Source of the DNA: Pholis gunnellus
Lineage: Eukaryota > Chordata > Actinopteri > Perciformes > Pholidae
DNA: 64,000 bases
NCBI GenBank assembly: GCA_910591455.2
Contig: OU342826.1
Location: 5,489,326-5,553,325, forward strand
Reading direction: 5' to 3'
In this document: piece after piece, positions 53,591 through 64,000 of the stretch
Position numbering within the stretch: the stretch's first letter is position 1
Layout of the letters: each line of letters opens with the position of its first letter
The notes under the pieces: model-generated
The model's database searches: none
Told to the model about the DNA's origin: nothing
Seen by the model: only the letters and a program-made list of their open reading frames with translations
Made by a program: the position numbers and the translations under genes

Positions 53591-56500
53591 CTGGGAACAA
53601 GTGATTATGAGACAGATCTTAAATTTGACATTATGTGAATTACAAATAGAGAAAGTATCCCTGACATGCTTCTAAATGCATCTATCCTCTTGTGCCATGT
53701 TGCACTTTACTACGTACTTCCATCCTGCATGCACACATGTTCTGACTGGGGGAAAATTAAGCCACATGATGAAAATGTGGATCAAATTATGGATTTTGAT
53801 TTCATAGGACCCTTTCGCCTAATCATGCGCCTGCATAACAAGCTTCCGTGTCTCTTATCGAATGGAATGGCTGCTAAAATGCAGTAAGCCAAAACCATGG
53901 GAACCAATAATGTGTTAAGGGCTACTGTATGTATGGAAAGTAAGAAAGTACATTATATATGGCTTGAAAAACAATTCCACTCTGTGCATTTTTTTGACCA
54001 TGAAAGGATCTTTTAATGAGAAAACAAGCTTCGGCTCTTGTACTCGCCAGGGCCTTCCATGTTATGAATAGCTTGGACGCCTATACATTACAGCAAGAAA
54101 TTCAACATGTCTGCCAGGGGTACTTGGGGAAATCACATTCCTTGGTGTGTGGGAGTGTTGCTTTTTATTACCTGCCTCAGAGCTTCAAATCCAATTCCAT
54201 CTCCTCACTTCTCCCTGGGCCTTCCTCTGTCAGTGTAGAGAGAACATTGGATAGGTGACGATGCAGCCTCATGGATAGAACGGCTATAGCCTGCAGGTGA
54301 CTTTAAATTAACACCCTTCATTAAGAGCATCCATCACGTGAATCCATAGGGAACCGTCACGAAACACCCATGACACGAAAGAAGTAACGAGTCCACAGAA
54401 AATGGCACCAATTCTGAATACATGCACATCAGTCCTCAGTGAAATAATCCACCTGTCTGACAATCGTGTCCTCAATAGATTATTCTGGGTATAGGTGGCA
54501 GATGTCATACGTTTTTTTGTTTCTGTGCTGGTTTCAAACAAGGTTTTACAGATTTTCCAACCACAGCGGTTAGGAGACAGTCTGAACCTCACTGTACAAT
54601 TCTGTGCTGGAATGGGGAAGGCCTCGGCATACGTTCTTTTGTGTTTTTCCATACAACACAGCTGCATCCTTTTATGAGGAAGAGAATGCATAAACCAGCC
54701 ATCCAAGACGGAAGACAGGCCAGGCATCCGGGGGGACAGCAAAAGGGTACTTCGTTTACATTCAGGGGGACTTAGACAATATTCCCCTGGCCAACTTATC
54801 CTGCTGAAACAGCGGCCACACTTGGCCGACAGAGCTGTGATTTTTCAGCGGCCTGGAAGCTGCGAGGCTAGCGGAGGCTTTAGGAAAGGGGGGGGGGGGA
54901 GAGGCAAGAAATCCGGGCTGCCGAGCACACCACTGGGCCGGGATCCCTGAGTTGAATTTCTGAAAGGCTCATTATTCTGGATTGGGGAGAAAGTGGCATT
55001 GAGGGGATGGAAGGAGTGAACTGGAGCTCAAGGCAAAGTGTCCATCAGAACCGCCGTGGTGCGTTTAGACACATCACCGCTGGGACAAATGGGGATCAGG
55101 GGTTGGAGTGAGATCATGTGATTCACAAGAGTTAGTACCACACGGTTTCACTGTACAGATGGCACCGTTGTCACACACAATATTGAAGCCCCATAGAATA
55201 GAATGTCTCAATCATACAATTTGATTAAAAAGGCTATAAAAAAAAATTGTTCCAAAGCTCAAGACTTGAAAAAAATAAATAAAGACTGTCATTGATCATG
55301 CACCTGCGACATGATTATGTTTGATTCAAATTAAAACATGAAAGATTCCCTTTAGTTTGACAAAAAAGTCCAGTCTTAGTGCAGCGGAATACATTACTAT
55401 CTCAGCTTACCACGCTCATAACTGACATCTCACCAATCTACATTCAAGGGCTTCAAAAGGGAATAAAATTATGAGGAAATTACAAGGCAAGTGAGTTTTG
55501 GTCCCACACAGGGAATTAAAACTTATTATCTGTGACAACCTGTCAGCCAGCGAGAACTCAAACACGAGCACAAAGCTCTGTGAGCCACAGAAGGGAGTTG
55601 AAAAAAAAAAAAAGAATGATAAAAGAAAAGGGGAAGGAAAAGAGAAAGGGGCAGTTAGAGACATAATTTTCGCACGGAAAAAGCGCCTCCCGGAAGGCTG
55701 AACAGTAAATCTTTTTGACTGTGATTTGACGAGCTTGATGTCAATGTACACTACGGTCATATCATTTTTCAGATCCTACGTTTGTTTTTGTATATTTGGA
55801 GTGAACTGATCCTGTTTTAAATGATACACTGGGAGCTTCGATGCAATTCTTTCAGGAAGATGGCTCTAAATAAAGAGGAGAGACATAAAACCAATAGGCT
55901 CCAGAGAGTAAAATTATGAATTACATTTTTTTTTATACATTTGCAACCGACAGAAAAGCTGCTGATAAAGAATAAGCAAAAACAAAGCATATATCACCTG
56001 CCATTAAACAAGCTCAAGCATAGCCCATCACAGTCACTTTAACCAGTTCAAGGGAATTACAATACTCTCCGGAGTCAACAGTCAGATGCAATTAGTGGGA
56101 CTGATGGCAAATTAGACTAAATGATCATGCTATCTGATTTAATGGGCCCGGAGTAGCGCTCGCTCGCACTACCATGGTCATGATGTCATCAACGTAAATC
56201 CCCCAGCGACGAGTCAAACATTTTACTTTAATGTCCCCCAAGGAAATCCACTCCGATTCGGTCCACCCACCCCTAAAATCCCACCTGGGAATGCCCAGAG
56301 AGCTGCATGAAAGCACTGCAAAGCTTAGTGAAAACTTCAGAAAGAAACCGCTTCTGAGAAGTTGGTCCGAACATCCAAGCATTACCAAGTTTAGACAACT
56401 TGAGAAAAGCCTTAAAGCTTGGCTACTTCTTAGAGAATTAATTTTTTTTTTTTCCTTAAAAAGACAACAAAAAACAGTTTCTGCGTGCGGTATAGTTTTG

Positions 56501-57349
56501 ACCGGCTGTGTGCTTTGCCCACGGCTCCCCGCTGAATGCGTGAACAGAGTTGCGACAACGAGCTCCGGCGACCGCGAGCTTCCCTGTTAAATAATACAGA
56601 GGCGGTGGCGGGAAGAGAGGGAGGGGATGAGGAGAATTTTGGTTGCTCATTCCTCGGCTTTGTGTCATCCTGCTGACATCTGCTACATTTGCATGGCAGC
56701 TGGAGATCCTTGGATTAAGCGCTTACAAGAGTATTGCCATATCTCATTTAACAACATAATCATCTTATGAGGAAGGCGATGTTTCATCCCTGGTGCTTTA
56801 CAAAGCTTGGCATGCAGCTTCCACCGACTCTCTCCCTCTCTGCCTCTCATCTGTACCCTCCTCTCTTTCCTCGTCTATCTTTTGCTGAGAGGCCTTGCAA
56901 CTTGCACTTTTGGGTGGACCAGTAGAGATCACATTATTTATCAGACAGCTCTTTCAATTCTTTTTTTTTTCCTCCTTTCTCCAAGGCGATCTGGTCCTCG
57001 AAAGTTCATCAACATTTCACCAAGGTCTGTGAAACAGCCAGTAAAAGAAGAATGTGCCACATCAAAACAAAAGTTCCAAGGATGCCAACACTTCAATGCT
57101 GCCTCTCGTGGCCAAACAAGAGGACAGTTAAATACACTGGAAGCCACAAGGACAATGTCTCTGGGGTTGTATTCCGCTTGTATTGATCATGTTCAGTAGC
57201 TAAAAGGGGCACTCCAAACATTTCTATTGATGTTACTCAGGAGAGAAGGCCTGCACCAAAAAACAAAAGGTTTTCTATGGCTTTTTCTTTATTTTATACA
57301 CTTTATTTTGTGTGTTGCATTATTAATGTGAGTTAATTAAATGCTAACA
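53591..57349. other. Unique non-coding stretch, 3.8 kb
   Basis: G12 is at 54888-54899. A-rich runs are near 55601-55613 and T-runs near 56443-56453 and 56960-56969. An octamer is at 56687-56694. Frames at 54308-54742 (minus), 56231-56590 (plus) and 56807-57199 (plus) have no recognisable domain. 56090-56320 and 56640-56780 are complex. No gene is called. Confidence 0.4.
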
Positions 57350-57950
57350 TATCTCAACATCGATTGCAGGGATTGCCATAACATTTTGTACAAACATTCA
57401 CGGTCCCCTGAGGATAAAGCTTAATGCCCCCGGTGTCAGCACGATGTTGAGGATTCTTTTTTTGCTAAATAAAGTTTTATTTAAAAAGGTATTATTATTT
57501 AAATGAAAATAAAGCACACTTTTGCCAGGCACCATGATATCTGGTGGAATTTAAATGGTGACATTTCTGGCACTAAGTAAAATGACTTATTTTGCCTTAT
57601 GTTTTGATGCTTTTAATGGTTTTATGTGAAGCACTTTGAATTACCTTGTTGTTTAAATGTGCTAAACAAATAAACTTGCCTTGCCTATTGGAATGATTGC
57701 CATGCGATTTCGGAACATAGATTCATGTTCCCCACGGGATTTGTAATAACTTTGGTGGTGCAATACTTGCTTTGTGACCAAATACCAGCAAATGGCATTC
57801 CTAGCTGCAAATGTTAGCATTAAGCTAGCACTCTAAACTAGGATGGTGAGGGGCAAATGTTACCTAAATATTACCAGCAGTATGTCAGAGTATGTTAGCA
57901 TGCTGATGTTAGCATGTGGCTATGCTGTAGCTGTAGACTCCAAGTCTTGA
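57350..57950 (+). repeat. 'CATGGTCCCC' teleost repeat, split by a retroposon tail
   Basis: 57350-57435 has TCTCAACATCGATTGCAGGG, ATTGCCATAACATTTTG and ATTCACGGTCCCCTGAGGAT. 57689-57950 has ATTGCCATGCGATTTCGG, TTCATGTTCCCCACGGGATT, GTAATAACTTTGGTGG, TTGTGACCAAATACCAGC, GCAAATGTTAGCATTAAGC and TTAGCATGCTGATGTTAGC. Both belong to the same family in the same orientation. The part between is foreign to it. Confidence 0.8.
57440..57688 (+). mobile_element. Retroposon 3' tail (AATAAACTTGCCTTGCC end)
   Basis: The segment includes GTGAAGCACTTTGAATTACC, TTGTTGTTTAAATGTGC and ends with ACAAATAAACTTGCCTTGCC. This is a common 3' end of fish retroposons ('agcactttgaattgccttgttgctgaaatgtgctatacaaataaacttgccttgcc'). 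Only the tail is present. It interrupts the repeat at 57350-57950. Confidence 0.65.
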
Positions 57951-59879
57951 TATTGCATTCTCGCTCTTTAAAATTGTTCTCTTTCCCCTCTTTTTCCAAA
58001 GCAATGTAGCTTCTGTTTTGACAACACAGTAAGCTTGGCTAGCAGCAGGGCGAAGGGGGAACATCTCACAATAGGCAACAGGAAATATTTATAGTCAAGG
58101 CAAAAGAGAGAAATTCACAGTTTTCTTACATCAGTAATGGTTTGCATGGTTTCCCAATAAGGGTTATTTACTGTGACCTTTTCTGGGCTTCAGACAGGGA
58201 GATAAATGGGTCTGTGTCCACTCAGGTTACCAACACAAGTCCAATTATTTTTGTCCTGGCTATCCAATCTGGTTTGCCTTTTTCTTCCTTTCCTTGAGAA
58301 TGTGATCAGATCTCTGCCTGCTCTTGGATTCTTGGCTCAAGCCGTCTCTCCTCTCCACACACCATGTTTGTTTCATGAAGAAATCCGCTGTATCAGAATC
58401 ATCATATGAGTGCGTGAGATGAGATAGCAGCATGGTGCAACAATGTGCTGATGCTGTCAAGTCCTTTCTCTTCTCTCTATAGTTGCACTGGTAAGCGATT
58501 CACATTTTGCTTTTACAGTGCCTTCGCAGTCGAGATTGTCTCTACACGGAGGACCAATCGGCATGACAGAGAAGGCCTCCTTATTTCTCTACGGATGGAA
58601 AAATAGTTTGAAGATATTGTGCACTGTGCTGTACATGGAATGCCACTGTTAAATGCCTGTAAAGCAATTATAATAGTTGCTAAAATAACAATATTTGGGA
58701 AGTTACACAGGTATGAGGTAGTGGAATTGCGCCAACAACAAAGACATGGACAGTAGTCATTTATTTCTTCCTCTAGGGTATAAATATATTTTGGGCTTTT
58801 AACGTCCACATTGGTGAAAGCTATAGTCTATGAGACTAACAATGCTATCAAAAGTTGTCTAATGAACAAAGCGGGTATTATAATTCATAGTTGTGTGAGC
58901 AAATTATGTTCAACTGCCTGAAAGAAAATGTCACGATGCTTTAACTAAAAGCCAACTGACGGGTAAGATATACCAATCACAGGAATTTCTTTGGACGGCA
59001 CCAAGCTAGCTGTTGGTATTGCACAGATTCATTACAGCAACATCTTCAAAAGTAAGTATACAATATTGAAGGGCTGACTCTCTATAGAAAAAAGAAATGT
59101 AGGTCACGAACGCCAAGCCACTCAAGAAATCACAGCACAATAACTGAAAGGACGGGGTAATATGAGCCTTTTATATGATTTGTATACAAAGGAGGGCATT
59201 CGCCAGAGGGATAATGTCTTCTATTCTAAGAGACTGCACTTCAAATTCAGGCAGGGACATGGCGGGTCACAAGGTCTACTTCTTCGGCATCGTTTTTGTT
59301 CCTTTTTTGTTAAAATGTCTCTTGATGTGACTCAGCTGAGGTATCTCGCAGAGCCATCAAAGCAATCGTAGCCTCATCATAGAGGTAGGGGGTTTACTCT
59401 GTACTCCTTAAAGCACTCCAAGCTTTGTTTGCATCTTATTATATCCTCCCTTCTGTCTGCGTGGTGTACTGGGGGGACAGGAACTCATGGCTTCTTTTAT
59501 CAACTTCATCCTCAGTTGTTCTGTATTGACAGTCATCGTATGGCTTGATCGAAATGTTTGAGACACGACCTCTTTCATTGGCTTATGTGGAACATACTGT
59601 AACGATCCACCTTACTTTTCTTTTTCTGTTAACTATTATTGTTATTAGAGGGAGAGCTCTGAAAGCCACAATCAGCTGTTTCTATGCGCTTCCCCCTGCG
59701 GATTTGACAGAGATAATTAATGTATTCTTTGTGTTTTAAACAGTATCCGCATGCTGTTGTTGTTGTTATTCAGCCTTCCTGAGACTATTGCATGGTTAAA
59801 TCAATTCATTTTATTTCATGAAAGAAAAGTGCCCTGTCGCAATTTTCACCATCATCCTTATGCACATCTATTGGATTAT
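57951..59879. other. Unique non-coding stretch, 1.9 kb
   Basis: No recognised repeat and no domain in the short open frames at 58206-58409, 58513-58809 and 59162-59371. Nothing further supported. Confidence 0.4.
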
Positions 59880-60137
59880 TATCTGTCCAGGCCTACATTG
59901 TTCAGAGAAACTGTACACTCCTTGGTCAACATTGTGCACATTCCATCATCTTACTTTACCACACTGTGTAGCTCTTTTCTTTTTTTATATATTCTTCATA
60001 ATTTTTATTTTCTATTTTGAGATTCTTGATTTTTTTTTGTTTCTGCTTTTATCACACTTTTTACTGTTGTGCCAAAAAGCAAAAATTCATTATATGTGAA
60101 AACCTACTAGGCAAAAAACAACATTTCTGATTCTGTT
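59880..60137 (+). mobile_element. 3' tail of a LINE-like retrotransposon
   Basis: ATCTGTCCAGGCCTACATTG, CACTCCTTGGTCAACATTGT, GCACATTCCATCATCTTACT, then a T-rich stretch, AAAAATTCATTATATGTGAA, AACCTACTAGGCAAAAAAC and a terminal TTTCTGATTCTG. The order matches the tail seen at 12001-12207 with its ATTCTG-type terminus. It is 5'-truncated and non-coding. Open frames over the T-rich part are artefacts. Confidence 0.65.
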
Positions 60138-60142
60138 AATCA

Positions 60143-60195
60143 TGTTGCAACCCCTCAAATGTCTGGCGTCCAAACCGGGGAACCACTGCTGCAGG
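60143..60195 (-). repeat. 'TTCCCAACC' teleost repeat fragment, reverse
   Basis: The plus strand reads GTTGCAACCCCTCAAATGTC, TGGCGTCCAAACCGGGGAAC and CACTGCTG. The complement begins CAGCAGTGGTTCCCC, the same head as the nested copy at 13287-13396, and continues with a GGGGTTGCAA end. Confidence 0.55.
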
Positions 60196-61239
60196 CTAAA
60201 GATGGAGTCTGCAGTGACGTGGGAATTGGTCATGACCAAATTGTGAAATAAAGTGGAAAAAAAAGGAAAACAGGCAGTCAGGTTAGGATCAAATTTTCAA
60301 GTCAATCTTAAAAATGTTGTTTCCTAAAGCAACGCAGATATAACCATTAAATGTAACGTAATGAGGAAGTCATTCTATATTTTCTTACATCCTTTCTACT
60401 GCGGTGCAGTGCGGCTCTAAAGAAGCAGAACCTGATCTCCCACAAAAACACCAACTAAACACTGTCGCATGAAGCGAAAGCTGTTTTTTCCTCTATGATC
60501 ACTTTAACCATGACTGATGTCGCCTATTAGACATGCAAGCGCCGATAAATAAATAAATAACGTATTTGGGGTGCAAAAGGAGAGAATTAACTCACTGGGT
60601 TATTCATGAGCTAAAGGCTGTTTGATAGCTGCAGCTGAGCATATGGAGGAGTGAATTCCAATGGGTTGGAAGGAACAGGTGGTCAGCAGAATGAGGGGTC
60701 TCTATAGGAAAAGGGGGAACATGTAAAGACTGTAAAAAGGGCTTCAGAGGCTTTTCTTTTTAGCAGCAGAGACAGAGACAAGAAAGGAACAGGACTTAAA
60801 TGATCAAATCCTGGTTTATAATTGTTGTCTTTAATTAGAGTCGGCGTGTCACAGTTAAAATCTGAGAGTGAATAAAACATACCACATTAATTACATTTTG
60901 ATGGCGCACGTGTGTGTGTTATTTAAAGATATATATATAAAATATCTAAATAAATAAAAAAACAAAAACAATGAAGTGATGTTTTCTCCTTGGTAAAGCG
61001 TGCATCGTGACGCCATTCTCGACAGTGCTTAATTGACACACCTGAATGACTGGAGCATTTCTTGATTCTCACTCTAAATTACTGAGTGGGTTGATGGATT
61101 TGCTGGCACGGTTTCATGCGTTCAGAAGGGCGTGCTCGTGATTTGCTTATGAGTAAACTCATTACCACACGCGCACAAGATTTTCCTCATCTCAAGTATT
61201 GGCACTGCTTCATTCTTCCTCCTTTTCACACTCCTCAAA
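60196..61239. other. Unique stretch
   Basis: Short AAAT and TA runs lie near 60545-60560 and 60930-60975. 61080-61200 is complex and repeat-free. No gene is recognised. Confidence 0.4.
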
Positions 61240-61270
61240 CCCCCCCCCCCCCCACACACACACACACACA
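61240..61270. repeat. Compound C14 / (CA)9 microsatellite
   Basis: Fourteen C (61240-61253) pass directly into nine CA units, the same arrangement as at 854-882. Confidence 0.95.
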
Positions 61271-62024
61271 CCCCCACAACCCGCACCCGATCCTCCTTTT
61301 CTTTCCTCCATATATCTCCCTGTGAGCAGCCATGGGGATGGGATGTAGCCCGGGGGCACCGATTTCCCTGAGCAAGCAGCCTGCGATTGCATACTAGCCT
61401 AATAAACCTTAAAGTATTTATTCCTCCTGTTGCTCTCTATTTCTTTCCCCATCTGCTTCCCTTCTACCTTAAAAATGTGGTTATAAATATGTGTATTTTT
61501 TATGTATGTATGTATGTATATATATAAATAAAGCAACTGAATGACAAGACAGAATACTGAAAGAAATAATTACAAATTTGTTTTACAAGAATGAGGAAAA
61601 CATTACAGAAAACACATTTTGTCTTGCTGTTATTTGTTTTCACTTCTCAGATTGACGTTAAGATGAAATATTGTGCAGTTATTGTTTCATCAATCGAATA
61701 CGGGATTCATGAACATTTTGTTTTCTCGGAAAATGAGGCTAGGTCGTACGATTGTGAACTCTCATTCGATTAGTGTGTAATCTTTTGACTGGCTGCGTTC
61801 ATCAACTTATTGGTTTATATGAGTCGCCCTGTTTCTGACGCAAGCCACCAATAACATGCATACACATGGTAAATGTTTTGATGAAGCTTCAATTTAAACG
61901 GCTATCCTTGTTGCAACTGTGTGCTAGTGATGTGTGCAGAGAAAAGATGATGGCCAGTGCTGCCCGGGTTACTTTGTGACTTTGTTACTTTGAGTCTCAT
62001 ATTGGTGTGTTGTTGTGTTGGCGC
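61271..62024. other. Unique stretch with (TATG)n
   Basis: A (TATG)4 plus TATA tract lies at 61501-61528. No gene or recognised interspersed repeat. Confidence 0.45.
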
Positions 62025-62045
62025 TGCGCTGTCCGTGGTACTGAA
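62025..62045 (-). promoter_or_regulatory. RE1/NRSE-like silencer site
   Basis: Read on the minus strand, the left half is TTCAGTACC, the spacer AC and the right half GGACAGCGCA. The RE1 consensus has TTCAGCACC and GGACAGCGCC, so 19 of 21 positions agree with the correct half-site spacing. RE1 elements recruit REST/NRSF, which silences neuronal genes in non-neural cells. A site of this quality is very unlikely by chance in 64 kb. The target gene would have to be outside the window. Confidence 0.6.
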
Positions 62046-64000
62046 ATGCAGCAGACGAGTTAAATAAAACTTAGTTTGGTTTCTCGGGATGCTTGTGTGA
62101 GTGCTCAGAATAGTAGATTGAACCTTGGCCATGATTGTTACATAACCATAACGACAAGGTTATTATTGTGGCTCCAAATGTCCTCTAACCTTAAGGGAGT
62201 ATCTATTTTAACTAGAACCGCTCTTCAAAAGTCTCATTTAGAGGTGCCATTTATTACTTCTATGTTTCATTCCAGAGTGCATAGACCAACAAGTAACTTT
62301 ATTAGAGAGATGGAGTCAAAATATCCTCAAGATAATATAAAAAAAAATGTCTGGAGACCCAGACTGGACTTGAGTTCCACAGCTCTGGCACAGCCCAACA
62401 GTCCAACAGCCACCTGGCATGTGCTGCCGGCTTAGGCTGCACACAACTGACACTCCCCTAAACGGCCATAAACTGCTGTCGGACAGGATGTTGAACCGTA
62501 TTTTACTTCCTGTGCATCTCTAATTTCCCTTGTGTAATCTGAAAATGTTTAACCGACAAGCATAATTCAGCAGCAGCACCTCTTCCAAGTGGCAGCAGTC
62601 ACAACAAAGCCCCCTCGAGCGAAGCGTCTTAAATAAAACGTGAGGAATTATGCGCTGAGTGCCGCGCATCAATCACATTGATTCTCCGGGCCTCATCATC
62701 CTATATAAAGTCCTTAGTATAATAATGTTGTCAGTGGATTTGGAGCGAGGTGTCTTCACACTGCCAGTGTCAGTTCATTTAGATGCTCCCTCGGAGCCCT
62801 GGCAGCTATCATTGCTCATAACCACCGTGTCAGTCAAAGACGGGGGCAGAAACACAGCGTCGTGTCCTTCGGAGGTGCTAACATAATGAAAGAAAGACGC
62901 CACGGCTCTGTGAGAGGGTGTGTTAAATGTTGTATCCAGAAATACCAGATGTGTGACTTGGGCAGGGGGAGACTTTAATGGAAGCAAACTGCTTTTGACA
63001 CTCTTGACTGTCAGTTTGCTTTCATGGTAAAGTGCATTCGCAGAGACAGGAGCACTGCCCGACAGTGACTGCTCGCCCCTGGATCCCCTTCACTTGTCAA
63101 ATTTTGTTTTGAGAAAAGCATGTGCGTGGGATGTGTGTTGATTGTCACAAGATAAGTTGAAATCTTTCAGCACAACAATGGCAAGAATTGTGCATTGCAG
63201 AGTATACACGACGGCAAAAATCAAACAATTTGCTCTCGGATATACGGCATCACCATGTCGTGTTGCTGCAGCGGTTAGATATCGTGCACATTTCCTTTTG
63301 GAAATGCTAAATGAAAATGTCCAGTATTACCGAAAAATCTCCATGCTAAATGTGGATTTTATTTCGTTGCCAGCTGCATACAGTGTGAGACAGCGTTCGT
63401 TCTTCCCTCATCATGCATTCATGAGATGTGTTTATGGACTGACAGTCGGGAAATAGGACACAAGAAAACATGTGCAGCCGGCGCATTGCAATGCCTAGAA
63501 AAGGGTCCAGAAGATTTTAGAAAGTGTTCATCACCTCGCTACGGATATTCAAATATAAACCAATTTGATAATTAATACATTGATTGTTTTTTTTGCCGTC
63601 ATAAAATCAGAAATATGAAAAAATGGTGCAACGTGTTCTACTAAAAACAAGACATTTAGCTTCACTTTTATGTTGTGCATACAGTATGCAAAATACTAAA
63701 TCTTTGTTTTTCTACTTCAAGGTGATTCCTCTTTCTTTTTTTTGTTTTGATGTCGGGCCTTCAAAAAGGGGTTCATTATAAAGATGTGAGCCCTACATGG
63801 AAAACAAACCAGCACGATACATCAGTCGTATTCACACAAGATCAAATAAAAAGATATATGGATAAGCATGTGATCAGGAGATTGTGTTGTTTGTTTCTAA
63901 TCTGGAGAAACCAAAAAAGCTGGGCGGGGAGTAAATCCAACATTAGAGTCACAAGCGCCTCCGTCTTCTTCCCTTCATTTTCACTTCACATCTAAAGTAC
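62046..64000. other. Unique non-coding stretch, 2 kb
   Basis: 62590-62890 is complex, CpG-containing and repeat-free (GAATTATGCGCTGAG, ATCAATCACATTGATTC), one of the better enhancer-like blocks. Frames at 62076-62435 and 63142-63456 have no domain. The T-runs near 63587-63594 and 63735-63742 are simple. No gene reaches the window end. Confidence 0.4.

Noticed and set aside
58712..58725. TATGAGGTAGTGG resembling the start of let-7
   Set aside because: Only the seed-like part matches and no complementary arm is present within precursor distance.

Overview
This window looks like gene-free vertebrate DNA, most likely from a ray-finned (percomorph-type) teleost. It is AT-rich with moderate CpG depletion. 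It is dense in (CA)n/(TG)n microsatellites and long poly(G)/poly(C) runs, and it contains several interspersed repeats whose sequence I associate with spiny-rayed fish genomes. I found no protein-coding gene, rRNA, tRNA, CRISPR array or bacterial-type operon. The longest open frames are about 140-170 codons. They have no recognisable domain, no convincing splice context and often open frames on the opposite strand, so I treat all of them as chance. The window is best described as an intergenic 'desert' or the inside of a very large intron.

Layout. 1-5.1 kb is mostly unique sequence with a perfect DR1 nuclear-receptor element (2001-2013), an imperfect 118-bp inverted repeat (1561-1678) and a polypyrimidine/G4 tract (2373-2407). 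5.1-12 kb is mostly unique and includes a head-to-tail double POU octamer (5995-6010). 12-19 kb carries a retrotransposon tail, a nested pair of repeats (13020-13561), a further repeat copy (16225-16490) and a nested hairpin (18900-18952). 19-34 kb holds C21, A23, (TG)18 and G22 tracts, two copies of a TTAGC-rich foldback repeat (about 23240-23480 and 28100-28500) and long unique stretches. 34-45 kb has a reverse-oriented repeat copy, a 126-bp pure (CA)63 array, a TIR element inserted into an older repeat (40626-41367), and a composite repeat carrying a CTCF-like core (44668-44990). 45-58 kb has another reverse-oriented copy, a CpG-rich patch near 49.5 kb, back-to-back hAT-like and 'GTACT' repeats (51590-52100), and a repeat split by a retroposon tail (57350-57950). 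58-64 kb has another LINE-like tail, a C14/(CA)9 tract and a near-consensus RE1/NRSE silencer site at 62025-62045.

How it may work together (inference). The few strong signals are regulatory rather than coding: DR1, tandem octamers with about ten octamers window-wide, RE1, a repeat-borne CTCF core, and several AT-rich blocks with homeodomain-type TAATTA/ATTA words but no simple repeats. This fits the regulatory landscape of a developmental or neural gene outside the window. Conservation could not be tested here, so every candidate regulatory block has low confidence. Repeat families were recognised from general familiarity with teleost repeats; I give descriptive names, not database names. 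I found no clear evidence of a novel molecular system.
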